64,000 nucleotides of DNA, taken from assembly GCF_002760655.1 (NCBI RefSeq), contig NZ_PDOC01000022.1:1-64000 (forward strand), in the 5' to 3' direction. Shown one piece after another: positions 48,954-57,815 of the stretch. Position 1 is the first letter of the stretch. Each line of letters starts with the position of its first letter. The position numbers and the translations under genes were made by a program. The notes below the pieces were generated by a model, which searched no databases, was not told the DNA's origin, and was given only the letters and a program-made list of their open reading frames with translations. The DNA comes from Massilia eurypsychrophila. GTDB lineage: Bacteria; Pseudomonadota; Gammaproteobacteria; Burkholderiales; Burkholderiaceae_D.

Positions 48954-51733
48954 ACAGACCCGCCCGCGAGCCGACCATCGACATCCTGGTGGTGGAAGAC
49001 AGCGCCACCCAGGCGCAATACCTGGCGCAGCTGCTGGAAGCTGGCGGCTACCGCGTGCGCGTCGCCGCCAACGGCCGCGCCGCGCTCGACGCCGCGCGCT
49101 CGTCGGCACCGACCCTGATCGTCAGCGACATCGCCATGCCCGAGATGGACGGCTTTGCGATGTGCCACGCCATCAAGCAAGATCCGCTGCTGCGCGACGT
49201 GCCGGTGATCCTGCTGACGGCGCTCTCCAGCCTGCACGACGTCATCAAGGGCCTCGACTGCGGCGCCGACAATTTTCTGCGCAAGCCCTTCGACGACCGC
49301 TACCTGCTCGGGCGCATCGGCGCCGTGCTCGCCGGCCGCACGCAGCGCAGCGCGGCGCCGCCGTCCGCCATGCAAGTGACGATCGCCGGCCAGACCCACG
49401 CCATCACGGCCGAGCGGCGCCAGATCTTCGACCTGCTGCTGTCGACGTATGAGGAAGCGATCCGCATGGCCGCGCAGCTGCGCCAGCAGCAGGAGCGCAT
49501 TGCGCACTCCTACGACGCGCTTGAAGGGCTCTACAAGATCGCCGAGGCGCTTAACCCTGCGCTGACGGAAGGCGCGGTGGCCGACCTGGCGCTCGATCGC
49601 CTGCTGGCGTTTCCCGGGGTGCTGGGCGCCAGCATCCGGCTGTTCGGCGCGGCCGGCGCGACGCGCCTGGTCGCCAGCCGCGACTTCGTGCCGACAACCG
49701 ACGACGGCGCGGCCTGCGCCGGCTGCCGCGGCGACGCGCCGGTTCGCGGCGCGCCGCAGCTGGTGCAATCGTGCGGCATGGTGCCGCACCCGCACGCCTG
49801 CATCGCACTTGGCACCGGCGCCGGCAGCCGCGGCGTACTGTGTTTGCTGACGGTGGAGGGCGCACTCGGCGCGGAGCAGTGGCATGTGCTTGAGACGGTC
49901 GGCAGCCAGATCGCCGTCGCGCTCGAACGATCGCGCCTGTACGGCGACATGGAAGCGCAGGTCAGGGACCGCACCGATGCGTGGCAGTCCGAGCGCCAGC
50001 TGCTGTCGGCGGTGGTCAATACCACCGGCGCGCTGGTGTGCCTGATCGATGCGGCCGGCGTGATCCGCCTGTTCAATCCCGCCTGCGAGCGGGTGCTTGG
50101 CTGGACGGCGGCCGAAGCGATTGGCCAGCCATGCTGGGAAGTGTTCGGCCGCGCCAATGGCAGCGCGGCGCTGCGCGAATTTTTCGAGCATGCGCCGCGC
50201 AATGCCGACAAGCCGTCGCACCTGCGCGGCGAGTGGCTGGCCAGGGACGGCGGCGTGCGTTCGATCCTGTGGTCGACCACGTGGCTGCACCGCGCCGACG
50301 GTACGATCGAATATTTCGTCGCCACCGGCATCGACACCACCGAACTGCGCGGCGCAGAGGCGCGCCTGAACTACGTCTCCAACTTCGACGTCCTCACGGG
50401 CCTGCCGAACCGGATCCTGCTGCGCGAGCGCCTGCTGCAATTGAAGGAGAAGGCGGCCCCCGGCACCCAGGTGCTCGGTTTCCTGATGCTCAAGGGTGAC
50501 CGCCTGCGGGTGATCGGCGACAGTCTCGGCATCGAAGCGGAGAAGGCGATGCTGACCCAGATGGCGGCGCGGCTGGGACAGTGGGCGCAGGGCGCCGACA
50601 GTGTCGGCCGGATCGGCGAGCGCACCTTCGCCATCGCCGCGCTGCGCGACTCGGTCGGCGGGCTGTCGTCGCTGGCGCGCCTGGTGTTGACGGTGATGCG
50701 AGAGCCGTTCGAGTACGAAGGACAGGAGCTGTACATCGAGCCGTGCATCGGCATCGCGTTGCTGCCCAACGACGGCGAAGATTACGACAGCCTCGCTCAC
50801 GCGGCCGAAGCGGCGGTGCGGCGCGCGCGCGCCAACGACGCCGAGCGCTACGAGTTCTATCGCCCTGAACTGAACAAGGGGGCGCACGAGCGCTTCCAGC
50901 TCGAAGGGGCGATGCGGCGCGCGCTCGAGCGCGACGAGTTCGTGCTGCACTACCAGCCGCAGGTGAGTCTGGCGAGCGGCGCGATCATCGGCATGGAGGC
51001 GCTGGTGCGCTGGCAGCACCCGGAACTGGGGCTGATCGCGCCGGGAGTCTTCATCGGCCTGGCCGAGGAAACCGGCCTGATTCTGCCGCTCGGCGAATGG
51101 GTGATGCGGCGCGCGTGCGAGCAAAGCTGCGAGTGGCAGCGGGCCAGCCTGCCGCCGGTGCCGGTGTCGGTCAACCTGTCGGCGCGCCAGTTCACCGACA
51201 ACATCGCCGACACTGTCGGCCGCATCCTGGCCCAAACCGGCCTGGCGCCGCAGCTGCTGGAGCTGGAGCTGACCGAGAGCGCGTCGATGGAAGACCCGCA
51301 GCGCACCTTCGAGATTTTGTGTGAGCTCAAGAAGATGGGCGTGCAGCTGGCGATTGACGATTTCGGCACCGGCTACTCGAACCTGAACTACCTGAAGCGC
51401 TTCCCGGTGGACAAGCTGAAGCTGGACCAGTCGTTCGTCAAGGACATCACGACCGACCAGGACGACCTGGCGATCGCGCGCGCGGTAATCGCCATGGCGC
51501 ACGGCTTGCGGCTTACGGTGATCGCCGAGGGCGTGGAGACGGCCGGGCAGCTGGCGCTGCTGGCGGAGAACGGCTGCGACGAGATCCAGGGCTACTATTT
51601 CAGCCGGCCGGTCGACGCCGAGACGTGCGCGCGCATGCTCGGCGAGGGCAGGGCCCTGCAGGTGAGCGGCCTGCTGCGCCAGCCGGCCACGCGCGCGCGG
51701 CGCCTGCGCCGCGTCACGCGCCCCGCCGCCTGA
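48950..51733 (+). CDS. REC-GAF-PAS-GGDEF-EAL protein, probable c-di-GMP phosphodiesterase
   Basis: 928 residues. REC (LVVEDSATQAQYLAQLLE, phospho-acceptor Asp60 in LIVSDIAMPEMDG); a helical linker; GAF (ILNPALTEGAVADLALDRLL onward) containing CAGC, CGM and HAC cysteines; PAS (LSAVVNTTGALVCLIDAAGVIRL); GGDEF (LTGLPNRILLRERL) in which the signature is GERTF, so cyclase activity is unlikely; and EAL with GMEALVRWQHPELG, LELELTES, DDFGTGYSNLNYL and FVKDI, all phosphodiesterase residues intact. Predicted to degrade cyclic-di-GMP under phosphorelay control from the adjacent Hpt and kinase genes. Confidence 0.9.
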   Translation: MNRPAREPTIDILVVEDSATQAQYLAQLLEAGGYRVRVAANGRAALDAARSSAPTLIVSDIAMPEMDGFAMCHAIKQDPLLRDVPVILLTALSSLHDVIKGLDCGADNFLRKPFDDRYLLGRIGAVLAGRTQRSAAPPSAMQVTIAGQTHAITAERRQIFDLLLSTYEEAIRMAAQLRQQQERIAHSYDALEGLYKIAEALNPALTEGAVADLALDRLLAFPGVLGASIRLFGAAGATRLVASRDFVPTTDDGAACAGCRGDAPVRGAPQLVQSCGMVPHPHACIALGTGAGSRGVLCLLTVEGALGAEQWHVLETVGSQIAVALERSRLYGDMEAQVRDRTDAWQSERQLLSAVVNTTGALVCLIDAAGVIRLFNPACERVLGWTAAEAIGQPCWEVFGRANGSAALREFFEHAPRNADKPSHLRGEWLARDGGVRSILWSTTWLHRADGTIEYFVATGIDTTELRGAEARLNYVSNFDVLTGLPNRILLRERLLQLKEKAAPGTQVLGFLMLKGDRLRVIGDSLGIEAEKAMLTQMAARLGQWAQGADSVGRIGERTFAIAALRDSVGGLSSLARLVLTVMREPFEYEGQELYIEPCIGIALLPNDGEDYDSLAHAAEAAVRRARANDAERYEFYRPELNKGAHERFQLEGAMRRALERDEFVLHYQPQVSLASGAIIGMEALVRWQHPELGLIAPGVFIGLAEETGLILPLGEWVMRRACEQSCEWQRASLPPVPVSVNLSARQFTDNIADTVGRILAQTGLAPQLLELELTESASMEDPQRTFEILCELKKMGVQLAIDDFGTGYSNLNYLKRFPVDKLKLDQSFVKDITTDQDDLAIARAVIAMAHGLRLTVIAEGVETAGQLALLAENGCDEIQGYYFSRPVDAETCARMLGEGRALQVSGLLRQPATRARRLRRVTRPAA

Positions 51734-51798
51734 GCCGAAATCGAATGGTCAGCGGCGATCGCAGGTGTGACGAACCTCGCCGATAGCCCCAGGCGCGA

Positions 51799-53463
51799 TC
51801 AGCGCAGCGTTTCGGTCAGCACGCGGCCTTCGGATGCGGCCGGCGGACGCACGCGCAGCAGGTGCGCCAGCGTCGGCGCGATGTCGGCCACTTCCGCATA
51901 CTGGCCGTAGACGCCCGGCTTGAACCAGCGCTTGCCCATGAAGACCAGCGGCACGTTGCTGTCGTACGTGTACGGCGTGCCGTGCGATGACCCAGTGCTG
52001 CCGCCGCTGAAATACCAGAACGGCTTGGTGATCACCATCAGGTCGCCGGAGCGCTGATGGTCCCACGCGCGCTGCATCAGCATCGACAAGCGCGTGTCCG
52101 GCAGGGCGCCCGACGCCATCTGCGTGCGCGTGTAGACGTGCGCGATGCCGTTGGTCGCCTGCAGGAACGTGGCGGCCGCATCCTCGACGTCGGCGCGCTT
52201 TAGGCCGCGCTGGTCGATCAGCGCGTAGTCGAGCTGGATGTTCGGCAGCGAAAAGGCTGCCACCAGCTTGTCGGCGCCGTACTTGTCGGCCAGGTACTTG
52301 TTGAGCGACGCGACCAGCTTCTTGCCATCGAGCCGGCGGGCATCGAGCTTGCGCGCCGCGGCAAATTCCGGCACGTTGGTAAAGCCATGGTCGGCCGTCA
52401 GCACCACCATCACGTTGTCCATGCCGATCCGCTGGTCGAGATAGCCGAAAAACTTCGCCAGCAGGCGGTCCAGCTGCTGCAGGTGGTCGTGCGACATTTT
52501 GCTCTCGGGGCCGAACGAGTGGTTGACGTAGTCGTGCGCCGATAGGCTGACGCCAAGGATGTCGGGCACGCCGGCCGGATTGCGGCCCAGGCTCTCGCCT
52601 TCGATGGCGGCGCGCGCGAAGTCCAGCGTCAGCTCGTCGACCGCGGGGCCGCTCTTCAGGCGCGTGTAGTAGGCCGCATCGGGCTTGCCGCTGTCGCTCG
52701 AATACAGCATCGGCAGGCGGTTGCGCACGTTCGGCTTGGCCGGATAGAACTCCGCGCCGGCATCCTGGGCGTAGGCCGAATCGGCCAGCAGCGGCGTCCA
52801 CGATTTGCCGTAGTAGCGGTCCTGCGGCCGGCTCGCCTGGTAGCTCTGCACCCATTGCGGGTGCGCGGCCATGTAGTAGGTGCTGCTGGCGAAGTTGCCG
52901 GTCTTTTCCATGTAGATGTAGGCGGTGCCGGTTTTACCGGCCAGCAGGATGGCGCTCCTGTCCTTGCCGGCCACGGTGATCACCTTGGCGCGGTCGCCGC
53001 TGGCGTAGCGCAGCTGGTCGCCCAGCGTGTCGACGCGCAGGTTGGCCGGCGACGTGCCGTCGTCCGGGTCGGTCGCTTCGCCGATGTAGGTGTGGGCGGT
53101 GTCTTCGGTGCAGTACATCTGCTTTTTGGTGGCCGGATCGACCCAGCCATTGCCGACGATGCCGTGCTGGTAAGGATAGGCGCCGGTCAGCACCGCGGCG
53201 TGGCCGACGGCGGTGACGGTGATGCCGTGCGCCTGGTGCGCATTGTTGAACGACGCGCCTTGTTCCAGCAGGCGGCGGAAACCGCCCGCGCCGAACTGGT
53301 GGCGGTAGCGCAGCACCTGTTCGTTCGGCAGGCCGTCGACGACCAGCACCACCACCAGTTTGGGCTGCGCCGTTTCTTTGACTTCCGGCGCTGCGGCCAG
53401 CGCCTGGCTCGCCGCCAGGCAGGTGATCAGGAGGGGGGTGCTCAGCCAGTGCTTGCTTGTCAT
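51799..53463 (-). CDS. alkaline phosphatase superfamily protein, PafA-like
   Basis: 554 residues with a signal peptide (LLITCLAASQALA). Nucleophile Thr in AHGITVTAVGHAAVLTG, zinc-ligand sequences VVVLVVDGLP near the N terminus, VSLSAHDYVNHSFGP, VVLTADHGFTNVPEF and a late histidine in GSSHGTPYTYDSN. This is the PafA/NPP type of alkaline phosphatase (nucleophile Thr, metals Asp/Asp/His), periplasmic and active on phosphomonoesters at low phosphate. Monocistronic on the minus strand with divergent SBP56 gene upstream. Confidence 0.85.
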   Translation of the reverse strand: MTSKHWLSTPLLITCLAASQALAAAPEVKETAQPKLVVVLVVDGLPNEQVLRYRHQFGAGGFRRLLEQGASFNNAHQAHGITVTAVGHAAVLTGAYPYQHGIVGNGWVDPATKKQMYCTEDTAHTYIGEATDPDDGTSPANLRVDTLGDQLRYASGDRAKVITVAGKDRSAILLAGKTGTAYIYMEKTGNFASSTYYMAAHPQWVQSYQASRPQDRYYGKSWTPLLADSAYAQDAGAEFYPAKPNVRNRLPMLYSSDSGKPDAAYYTRLKSGPAVDELTLDFARAAIEGESLGRNPAGVPDILGVSLSAHDYVNHSFGPESKMSHDHLQQLDRLLAKFFGYLDQRIGMDNVMVVLTADHGFTNVPEFAAARKLDARRLDGKKLVASLNKYLADKYGADKLVAAFSLPNIQLDYALIDQRGLKRADVEDAAATFLQATNGIAHVYTRTQMASGALPDTRLSMLMQRAWDHQRSGDLMVITKPFWYFSGGSTGSSHGTPYTYDSNVPLVFMGKRWFKPGVYGQYAEVADIAPTLAHLLRVRPPAASEGRVLTETLR

Positions 53464-53617
53464 GGTCGCTAGGGGTTCAGGTTGGGGATCGATAGCGAAT
53501 CATAAACGATGGCAACCTTCGCCCGCAGAATAAATCAAGCTGATTCAAGTACTAGGATTGTAAAGACAGGAGCAGGCGTACATTGCTAGATTCGCCTCGT
53601 TCACCGGAGATCGGCAC

Positions 53618-54919
53618 ATGCATCCTAAACCATTCTTGCGGGCCATTGCGCTCGCCGCTGTCGCCGCCGGCGCCAGTATCGTCAGCGCGCCCGTGCTGGC
53701 CGACGAAACGTGCAACTCGCCCTACATCACCAACCTGATCAAGGGACAGGAAGATTTCCTGTACGTGTGGACGCTGGGCGTGGCCGGCATGGGCGACGGC
53801 TCCGACAAGCTCGTCACGCTCGACGTCAACCCGGCATCGAAGAAATTCAGCCAGGTGGTGGCGCAGCTGTCGGTGGGCACGCGCGGCGAAGCGCACCACG
53901 CCGGCTTCACCGATGACCGCCGCTTCCTGTGGGCCGGCGGACTCGACGACAGCAAGATCTACGTGTTCGACATCCACAGCGATCCGGGCAAGCCGACGCT
54001 GGTGAAGACGATCGGCGACTTCGCCGCGCGCTCGGGCCTGGTCGGACCGCACACCTTCCACGCGCTGCCGGGCCGCATGCTGATCGGCGCGTTGTCGAAC
54101 GCGAAGGACAAGGGCGGCGCCACCGGCATGGCGCTGTACAACAACAAGGGCGAGTTCATCAGCAAGGTCGACATGCCGACCAGCAAAGGCGGCGACGGCT
54201 ACGGCTACGACATCGCCTTCAATCCCGCCCGCAACGTGATGCTGACGTCGAGCTTCACCGGCCACAAGAACTACATGATGGAGCTCGGCGCGCTGATGAA
54301 GGACGCCGGCGCGATGAAGCAGTTCGGCTCGACCATGGTGCTGTGGAACCTGAAGTCGATGCAGCCGGAGAAGGTGTTCAGCGTGCCCGGCGCGCCGCTG
54401 GAGATCCGCTGGTCGCTGAAGGAGGGCGACGACTGGGCCATTACGGCCAGCGCGCTGACGTCGCAGCTGTGGCTGGTGAAGAAGGACGCAGCCGGCGAGT
54501 GGCAGGCAAAAGCGGTCGGCGCCATCGGCGACCCGGCCAAGATCCCGCTGCCGGTGGACATGTCGATCACGGCCGACAGCCGCGGCCTGTGGGTCAACAC
54601 CTTCATGGACGGCACCACGCGCTACTTCGACATCTCCAACCCGGAGGCGCCGAAGCAAACGTACGCCAAGAATACCGGCGCGCAGGTCAACATGATTTCG
54701 CAAAGCTGGGACGGCAAGCGCGTCTACGTCAGCAGTTCGCTGCTGGCCAAATGGGACAAGAAGGGCGTCGACGACGAGCAGTTCGTCAAGCTGTTCGCCT
54801 GGAACGGCAAGGAGCTGACCGAGACTTTCAAGGTTGACTTCTACAAGCTCAAGCTTGGCCGCGCGCACCACATGAAGCTGGGGGCGAAGGCGCAGGGCGG
54901 CGCCATCGCCGCGCGGTGA
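53618..54919 (+). CDS. mtoX: SBP56-family protein, methanethiol oxidase
   Basis: 433 residues with a signal peptide (AIALAAVAAGASIVSAPVLA) and GGAG upstream of ATG. The SBP56 (selenium-binding protein) beta-propeller family is recognised by GTRGEAHHAGFTDDRRFLWAGGLDDSKIYVFDI, PGRMLIGALSN, LEIRWSLKEGDDW and the C-terminal RAHHMKLG with the metal-ligand histidines. Bacterial members are periplasmic copper-dependent methanethiol oxidases converting methanethiol to formaldehyde, sulfide and peroxide. The following SCO1-like gene overlaps its stop, the known accessory gene in such operons. Formaldehyde dehydrogenase lies 1.7 kb downstream. Confidence 0.85.
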   Translation: MHPKPFLRAIALAAVAAGASIVSAPVLADETCNSPYITNLIKGQEDFLYVWTLGVAGMGDGSDKLVTLDVNPASKKFSQVVAQLSVGTRGEAHHAGFTDDRRFLWAGGLDDSKIYVFDIHSDPGKPTLVKTIGDFAARSGLVGPHTFHALPGRMLIGALSNAKDKGGATGMALYNNKGEFISKVDMPTSKGGDGYGYDIAFNPARNVMLTSSFTGHKNYMMELGALMKDAGAMKQFGSTMVLWNLKSMQPEKVFSVPGAPLEIRWSLKEGDDWAITASALTSQLWLVKKDAAGEWQAKAVGAIGDPAKIPLPVDMSITADSRGLWVNTFMDGTTRYFDISNPEAPKQTYAKNTGAQVNMISQSWDGKRVYVSSSLLAKWDKKGVDDEQFVKLFAWNGKELTETFKVDFYKLKLGRAHHMKLGAKAQGGAIAAR

Positions 54920-55545
54920 CGATTGCCGCCTTGCTGCTGGCGGCGGTGGCCACTGGTTTCGTACCGCCGCCGCCGGGCAGCTACCAGCTGCAGCACATCC
55001 TGCGCGCGCCCGACGGCATGGTGCTCGACAGCGACGGCAGCGCACACCGCTTCTCGGAGTTTTCTACCGGGATGGTGACGGTGTTTTCGTTCATCTACAC
55101 TTACTGCACGGATGCGCGCGGCTGCCCGCTGGCGTATGAGACGCTGCATGGCCTGAAGCAGACCATTGATCGAGATCGCGCGCTGCGAGGGCGGGTGCGT
55201 TTCGTCAGCATGAGCTTCGATCCGCAGTACGATACGCCGCAGGCGATGCGCAGCTATGGGGATGCGGATGCGCGCGACCGGGGCGGCGTGCGCTGGTATT
55301 TTCTGACCACCAGTTCCGGCAAGGCGCTGGCGCCGTTGCTGGACGGCTTCGGCCAGGATGTGTCGGTGGCGGCCGAGCAGCCGCCCAACCAGCGCGTGCC
55401 AACGCTGACGCATATGCTGAAGGTCTACCTGATCGACACCGGTGGTGGCGTGCGCGAAATTTATACGCCGGCGTTTTTGCACCAGGGTGTGCTGCTCAAC
55501 GATATCAAGACGCTGGTAATGGAGCGGAGTCTCGGCCGTAGATGA
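54916..55545 (+). CDS. SCO1/SenC-family copper chaperone, divergent
   Basis: 209 residues, GTG start overlapping the mtoX stop (GTGA). N-terminal membrane anchor, then the SCO/thioredoxin fold: TVFSFIYTYCTDARGCPLAYETLHGL, with Cys64 and Cys70 in a C-x5-C rather than the standard C-x3-C, SMSFDPQYDTPQAMRSYGDA and LTHMLKVYLID supplying the conserved histidine. SCO proteins deliver copper to membrane or periplasmic cuproenzymes, here presumably MtoX. The third usual gene, a MauG-type cytochrome, is absent. Confidence 0.82.
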   Translation: MTIAALLLAAVATGFVPPPPGSYQLQHILRAPDGMVLDSDGSAHRFSEFSTGMVTVFSFIYTYCTDARGCPLAYETLHGLKQTIDRDRALRGRVRFVSMSFDPQYDTPQAMRSYGDADARDRGGVRWYFLTTSSGKALAPLLDGFGQDVSVAAEQPPNQRVPTLTHMLKVYLIDTGGGVREIYTPAFLHQGVLLNDIKTLVMERSLGRR

Positions 55546-55757
55546 GTCCGCGCGCGGATATTGATGGGTCGGTCTTGGGCGGGTGGTGGCACGCCAGGCC
55601 GAATTATTGCGACCAGTGAACGACTGGAATGCAGCGTTAGCGGACGTCGGAATCTGTTATTCTTGTGACAGTAATTCGCCAGAGAAGCCATTGGGCGTTT
55701 GGCGCCGATAGAAATACAAGATCAAATCCATATTCCACTTCCAAAAATAAGGTAATC
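55546..55757. other. AT-rich gap before a small membrane gene
   Basis: No gene. GC content falls sharply from about 55640. GCGTTAGCGGACGTC (55633-55647) is weakly similar to the motifs at the right ends of modules A and B. Confidence 0.35.
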
Positions 55758-55964
55758 ATGAATATTTCTCTCGCCAAATACACTCTTCTCCTGTGTCTCG
55801 CTGTTTTATTTTCCATTAAGTTGTTCTCATTGGGTGTGATAGGAAGAGAGGAAATTTTATACGCCGTGCTGATTTTTTCGGTTTTCGGGGTGATGGTTAT
55901 GTTTATCGATAGCTTAGTAAATAGCGCGATAAAATTGCGTGGACGTAAAGAGAAAATTCTATAG
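55758..55964 (+). CDS. small AT-rich membrane protein
   Basis: 68 residues, MNISLAKYTLLLCLAVLFSIKLFSL, with two hydrophobic segments (8-25 and 33-57) and a basic tail (KLRGRKEKIL). AAGG precedes the ATG. The gene is far more AT-rich than neighbours, suggesting transfer. No family recognised. Next to it on the other side is a truncated TPP enzyme. Confidence 0.55.
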   Translation: MNISLAKYTLLLCLAVLFSIKLFSLGVIGREEILYAVLIFSVFGVMVMFIDSLVNSAIKLRGRKEKIL

Positions 55965-56045
55965 TTTTCTAGTTCTGGCGGCCAACAGATTGGCTACTCG
56001 ACAACAAAATGTGCGATGGAGCGCAATCCCATCCCCAAACAAGCG

Positions 56046-56450
56046 TCAATCCGCCCCCCGCAGCTCCAGCGCACGCCGCACGGCATCGGCCTCGGCGTCT
56101 CCCGCCTCGATCGCCTTGAAATACGTTCGGCCTGTGAGCGCGTGATGTGGGGCGGCAGCGGCGGCATGTTCGGGTCGCGCCTTGCCCTCGGGTGGCAGGA
56201 ATTCCGAGTAAGGGAAGCTGGAACCGACCATCAGCAGGGTGTCGCACCCATTCATCATCTGGAAGCTGGCCTGGGTGCCGATCACGCCGATCGATCCGGT
56301 CACGAAGGGCAGGTCGTCCGGCAGCACCATCTTGCCCAGCAGCGCCTTGGCCACGCCGGCGCCGAGCAGTTCGGCCACCTGCACCAGCTCGTCGGCGGCG
56401 CCATGGGCGCCCGCACCGGCCAGGATCGCTGCTCTGCCATGACGGACTCC
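56046..56450 (-). pseudogene. remnant of a thiamine-diphosphate-dependent enzyme (central domain)
   Basis: The minus-strand frame reads GRAAILAGAGAHGAADELVQ then VAELLGAGVAKALLGKMVLP, LPFVTGSIGVIGT and CDTLLMVGSSFPYSEFLPPE, the central domain of pyruvate-oxidase/acetolactate-synthase-type proteins. Both the N-terminal domain and everything after FLPPEGKAR are missing: the frame goes on to an unrelated tail (HHALTGRTYFKAIEAGDAEA) and a stop, and begins just after a TAA. So the gene is deleted at both ends. About 560 residues would be expected for the family. Confidence 0.75.
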
Positions 56451-56656
56451 TTAACCGAAGCGCCACTCCGCCTGGACGCCAGCGCGGCAGCAGGCGCGGA
56501 ATGCCAGCCTAGCTGTGATTTGTGGTCGAGCCGCACGATACCCCTGGTAATCGAGGTTAGCTATTTCCTGGGCAAGCTGGCGCCCCCTTTCGCTTCACGG
56601 GACTATCGTATGAGCCATGTTCTGCCACATGGACTAACGAACCAGAGGAGCAACCG
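56451..56656. other. gap upstream of formaldehyde dehydrogenase
   Basis: No supported gene in about 200 bp; the ribosome-binding site AGAGGAG of the dehydrogenase lies at its end. Confidence 0.4.
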
Positions 56657-57802
56657 ATGAAAGCAGTCGTCTACGAAGGACCGCGTAAGGTCGTCGTCAA
56701 GGATGTACCTGACGCGACAATCGAGAAACCGACCGATGTGCTGGTTAAGATTACGACGACCAACATCTGCGGGTCGGACTTGCATATGTACGAAGGCCGC
56801 ACCGGCGTCGAGCAGGGCAAGATCTTCGGCCACGAAAATATGGGTGTGGTGGTCGAGGCCGGCGATGCCGTCTGGCGAGTGAAGCAGGGCGACCGCGTCT
56901 GCCTGCCGTTCAATATTGCGTGCGGTTGTTGCCATAATTGCGAGCGTGGGCTCACCGGATTCTGCCTGCACGCCAACCCCGATCCGGAAATGGCAGGCGC
57001 CGCCTACGGCTACGCCAACATGGGACCTTACGCCGGTGGCCAGGCCGATCTGTTGCGCGTCCCATGGGCGGATTTCAATTGCCTGATCCTCCCGGAAGAC
57101 GCCGAAGAGAAGGAGAACGACTACGTCATGCTGTCCGACATCTTCCCGACTGGATACCACGCGACCGAACTGGCACGTTTGCGCCCAGGCGACAACGTGG
57201 TGATCTACGGCGCCGGCCCGGTGGGCCTGATGGCGGCACATTCCGCAGTCATCAAGGGCGCTGCCAAGGTGATGGTGGTGGACATGCACAAGGACCGCCT
57301 GGCGCTTGCCGAAAAGATGGGCGCAATCCCCATCGACGACTCGGATGGTTCAGCGGTGCAGCAGGTAAAGGACATGACCGAGGGCAAAGGTGCGGACTGC
57401 GGCTGCGAGTGCGTCGGCTATCAATGCTGCGGGCACCACGGCAAAGAGGAACCGAACCTAACGATGAACAACCTGGTGCAGTCGGTGAAAGCAACCGGTC
57501 GCATCGGCGTGGTCGGCGTGTTCGTGCCACAGGATCCGAACGGAATCGACCCCCTGGAGAAAGAGGGCAAGCTGGCCTTCGATTTCGGTCAGTTCTTCAC
57601 GAAGGGCCAATCCATGGGCACTGGCCAGGCCAACGTGAAAACCTACAACCGGATGCTCGCCAGGTTAATCCACGAGGGCAAAGCGAACCCTTCCATGATC
57701 GTCTCGCACGAGTTGCCGCTGGCCGAGGCACCCGACGGCTACCGGCATTTCAATGCCCGCGACGAGGGCTGGACCAAAGTATTGCTGAAGCCGGGCCGCT
57801 GA
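56657..57802 (+). CDS. fdhA: glutathione-independent formaldehyde dehydrogenase
   Basis: 381 residues of the zinc-dependent medium-chain alcohol dehydrogenase family, with the special FdhA pattern: TNICGSDLHMYEGRTG (catalytic zinc Cys), FGHENMGVV, ACGCCHNCERGLTGFC (structural zinc cysteines), YGAGPVGLMAAHSAVIKGA (NAD site) and CECVGYQCCGHHGKEEPN, characteristic of Pseudomonas putida-type formaldehyde dehydrogenases. Oxidises formaldehyde to formate with NAD without added thiol. It could detoxify formaldehyde made by MtoX 1.7 kb upstream, but they are separate transcripts. Confidence 0.92.
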   Translation: MKAVVYEGPRKVVVKDVPDATIEKPTDVLVKITTTNICGSDLHMYEGRTGVEQGKIFGHENMGVVVEAGDAVWRVKQGDRVCLPFNIACGCCHNCERGLTGFCLHANPDPEMAGAAYGYANMGPYAGGQADLLRVPWADFNCLILPEDAEEKENDYVMLSDIFPTGYHATELARLRPGDNVVIYGAGPVGLMAAHSAVIKGAAKVMVVDMHKDRLALAEKMGAIPIDDSDGSAVQQVKDMTEGKGADCGCECVGYQCCGHHGKEEPNLTMNNLVQSVKATGRIGVVGVFVPQDPNGIDPLEKEGKLAFDFGQFFTKGQSMGTGQANVKTYNRMLARLIHEGKANPSMIVSHELPLAEAPDGYRHFNARDEGWTKVLLKPGR

Positions 57803-57815
57803 CGGCGACGCACGA

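Noticed and set aside
48446-51502. A 1018-codon minus-strand open frame
   Set aside because: Antisense shadow of the GGDEF-EAL gene, with no ribosome-binding site and no protein-family text.
53618-54919. SBP56 as a selenoprotein
   Set aside because: Despite its historic name, no in-frame TGA is present; the family binds copper in bacteria.
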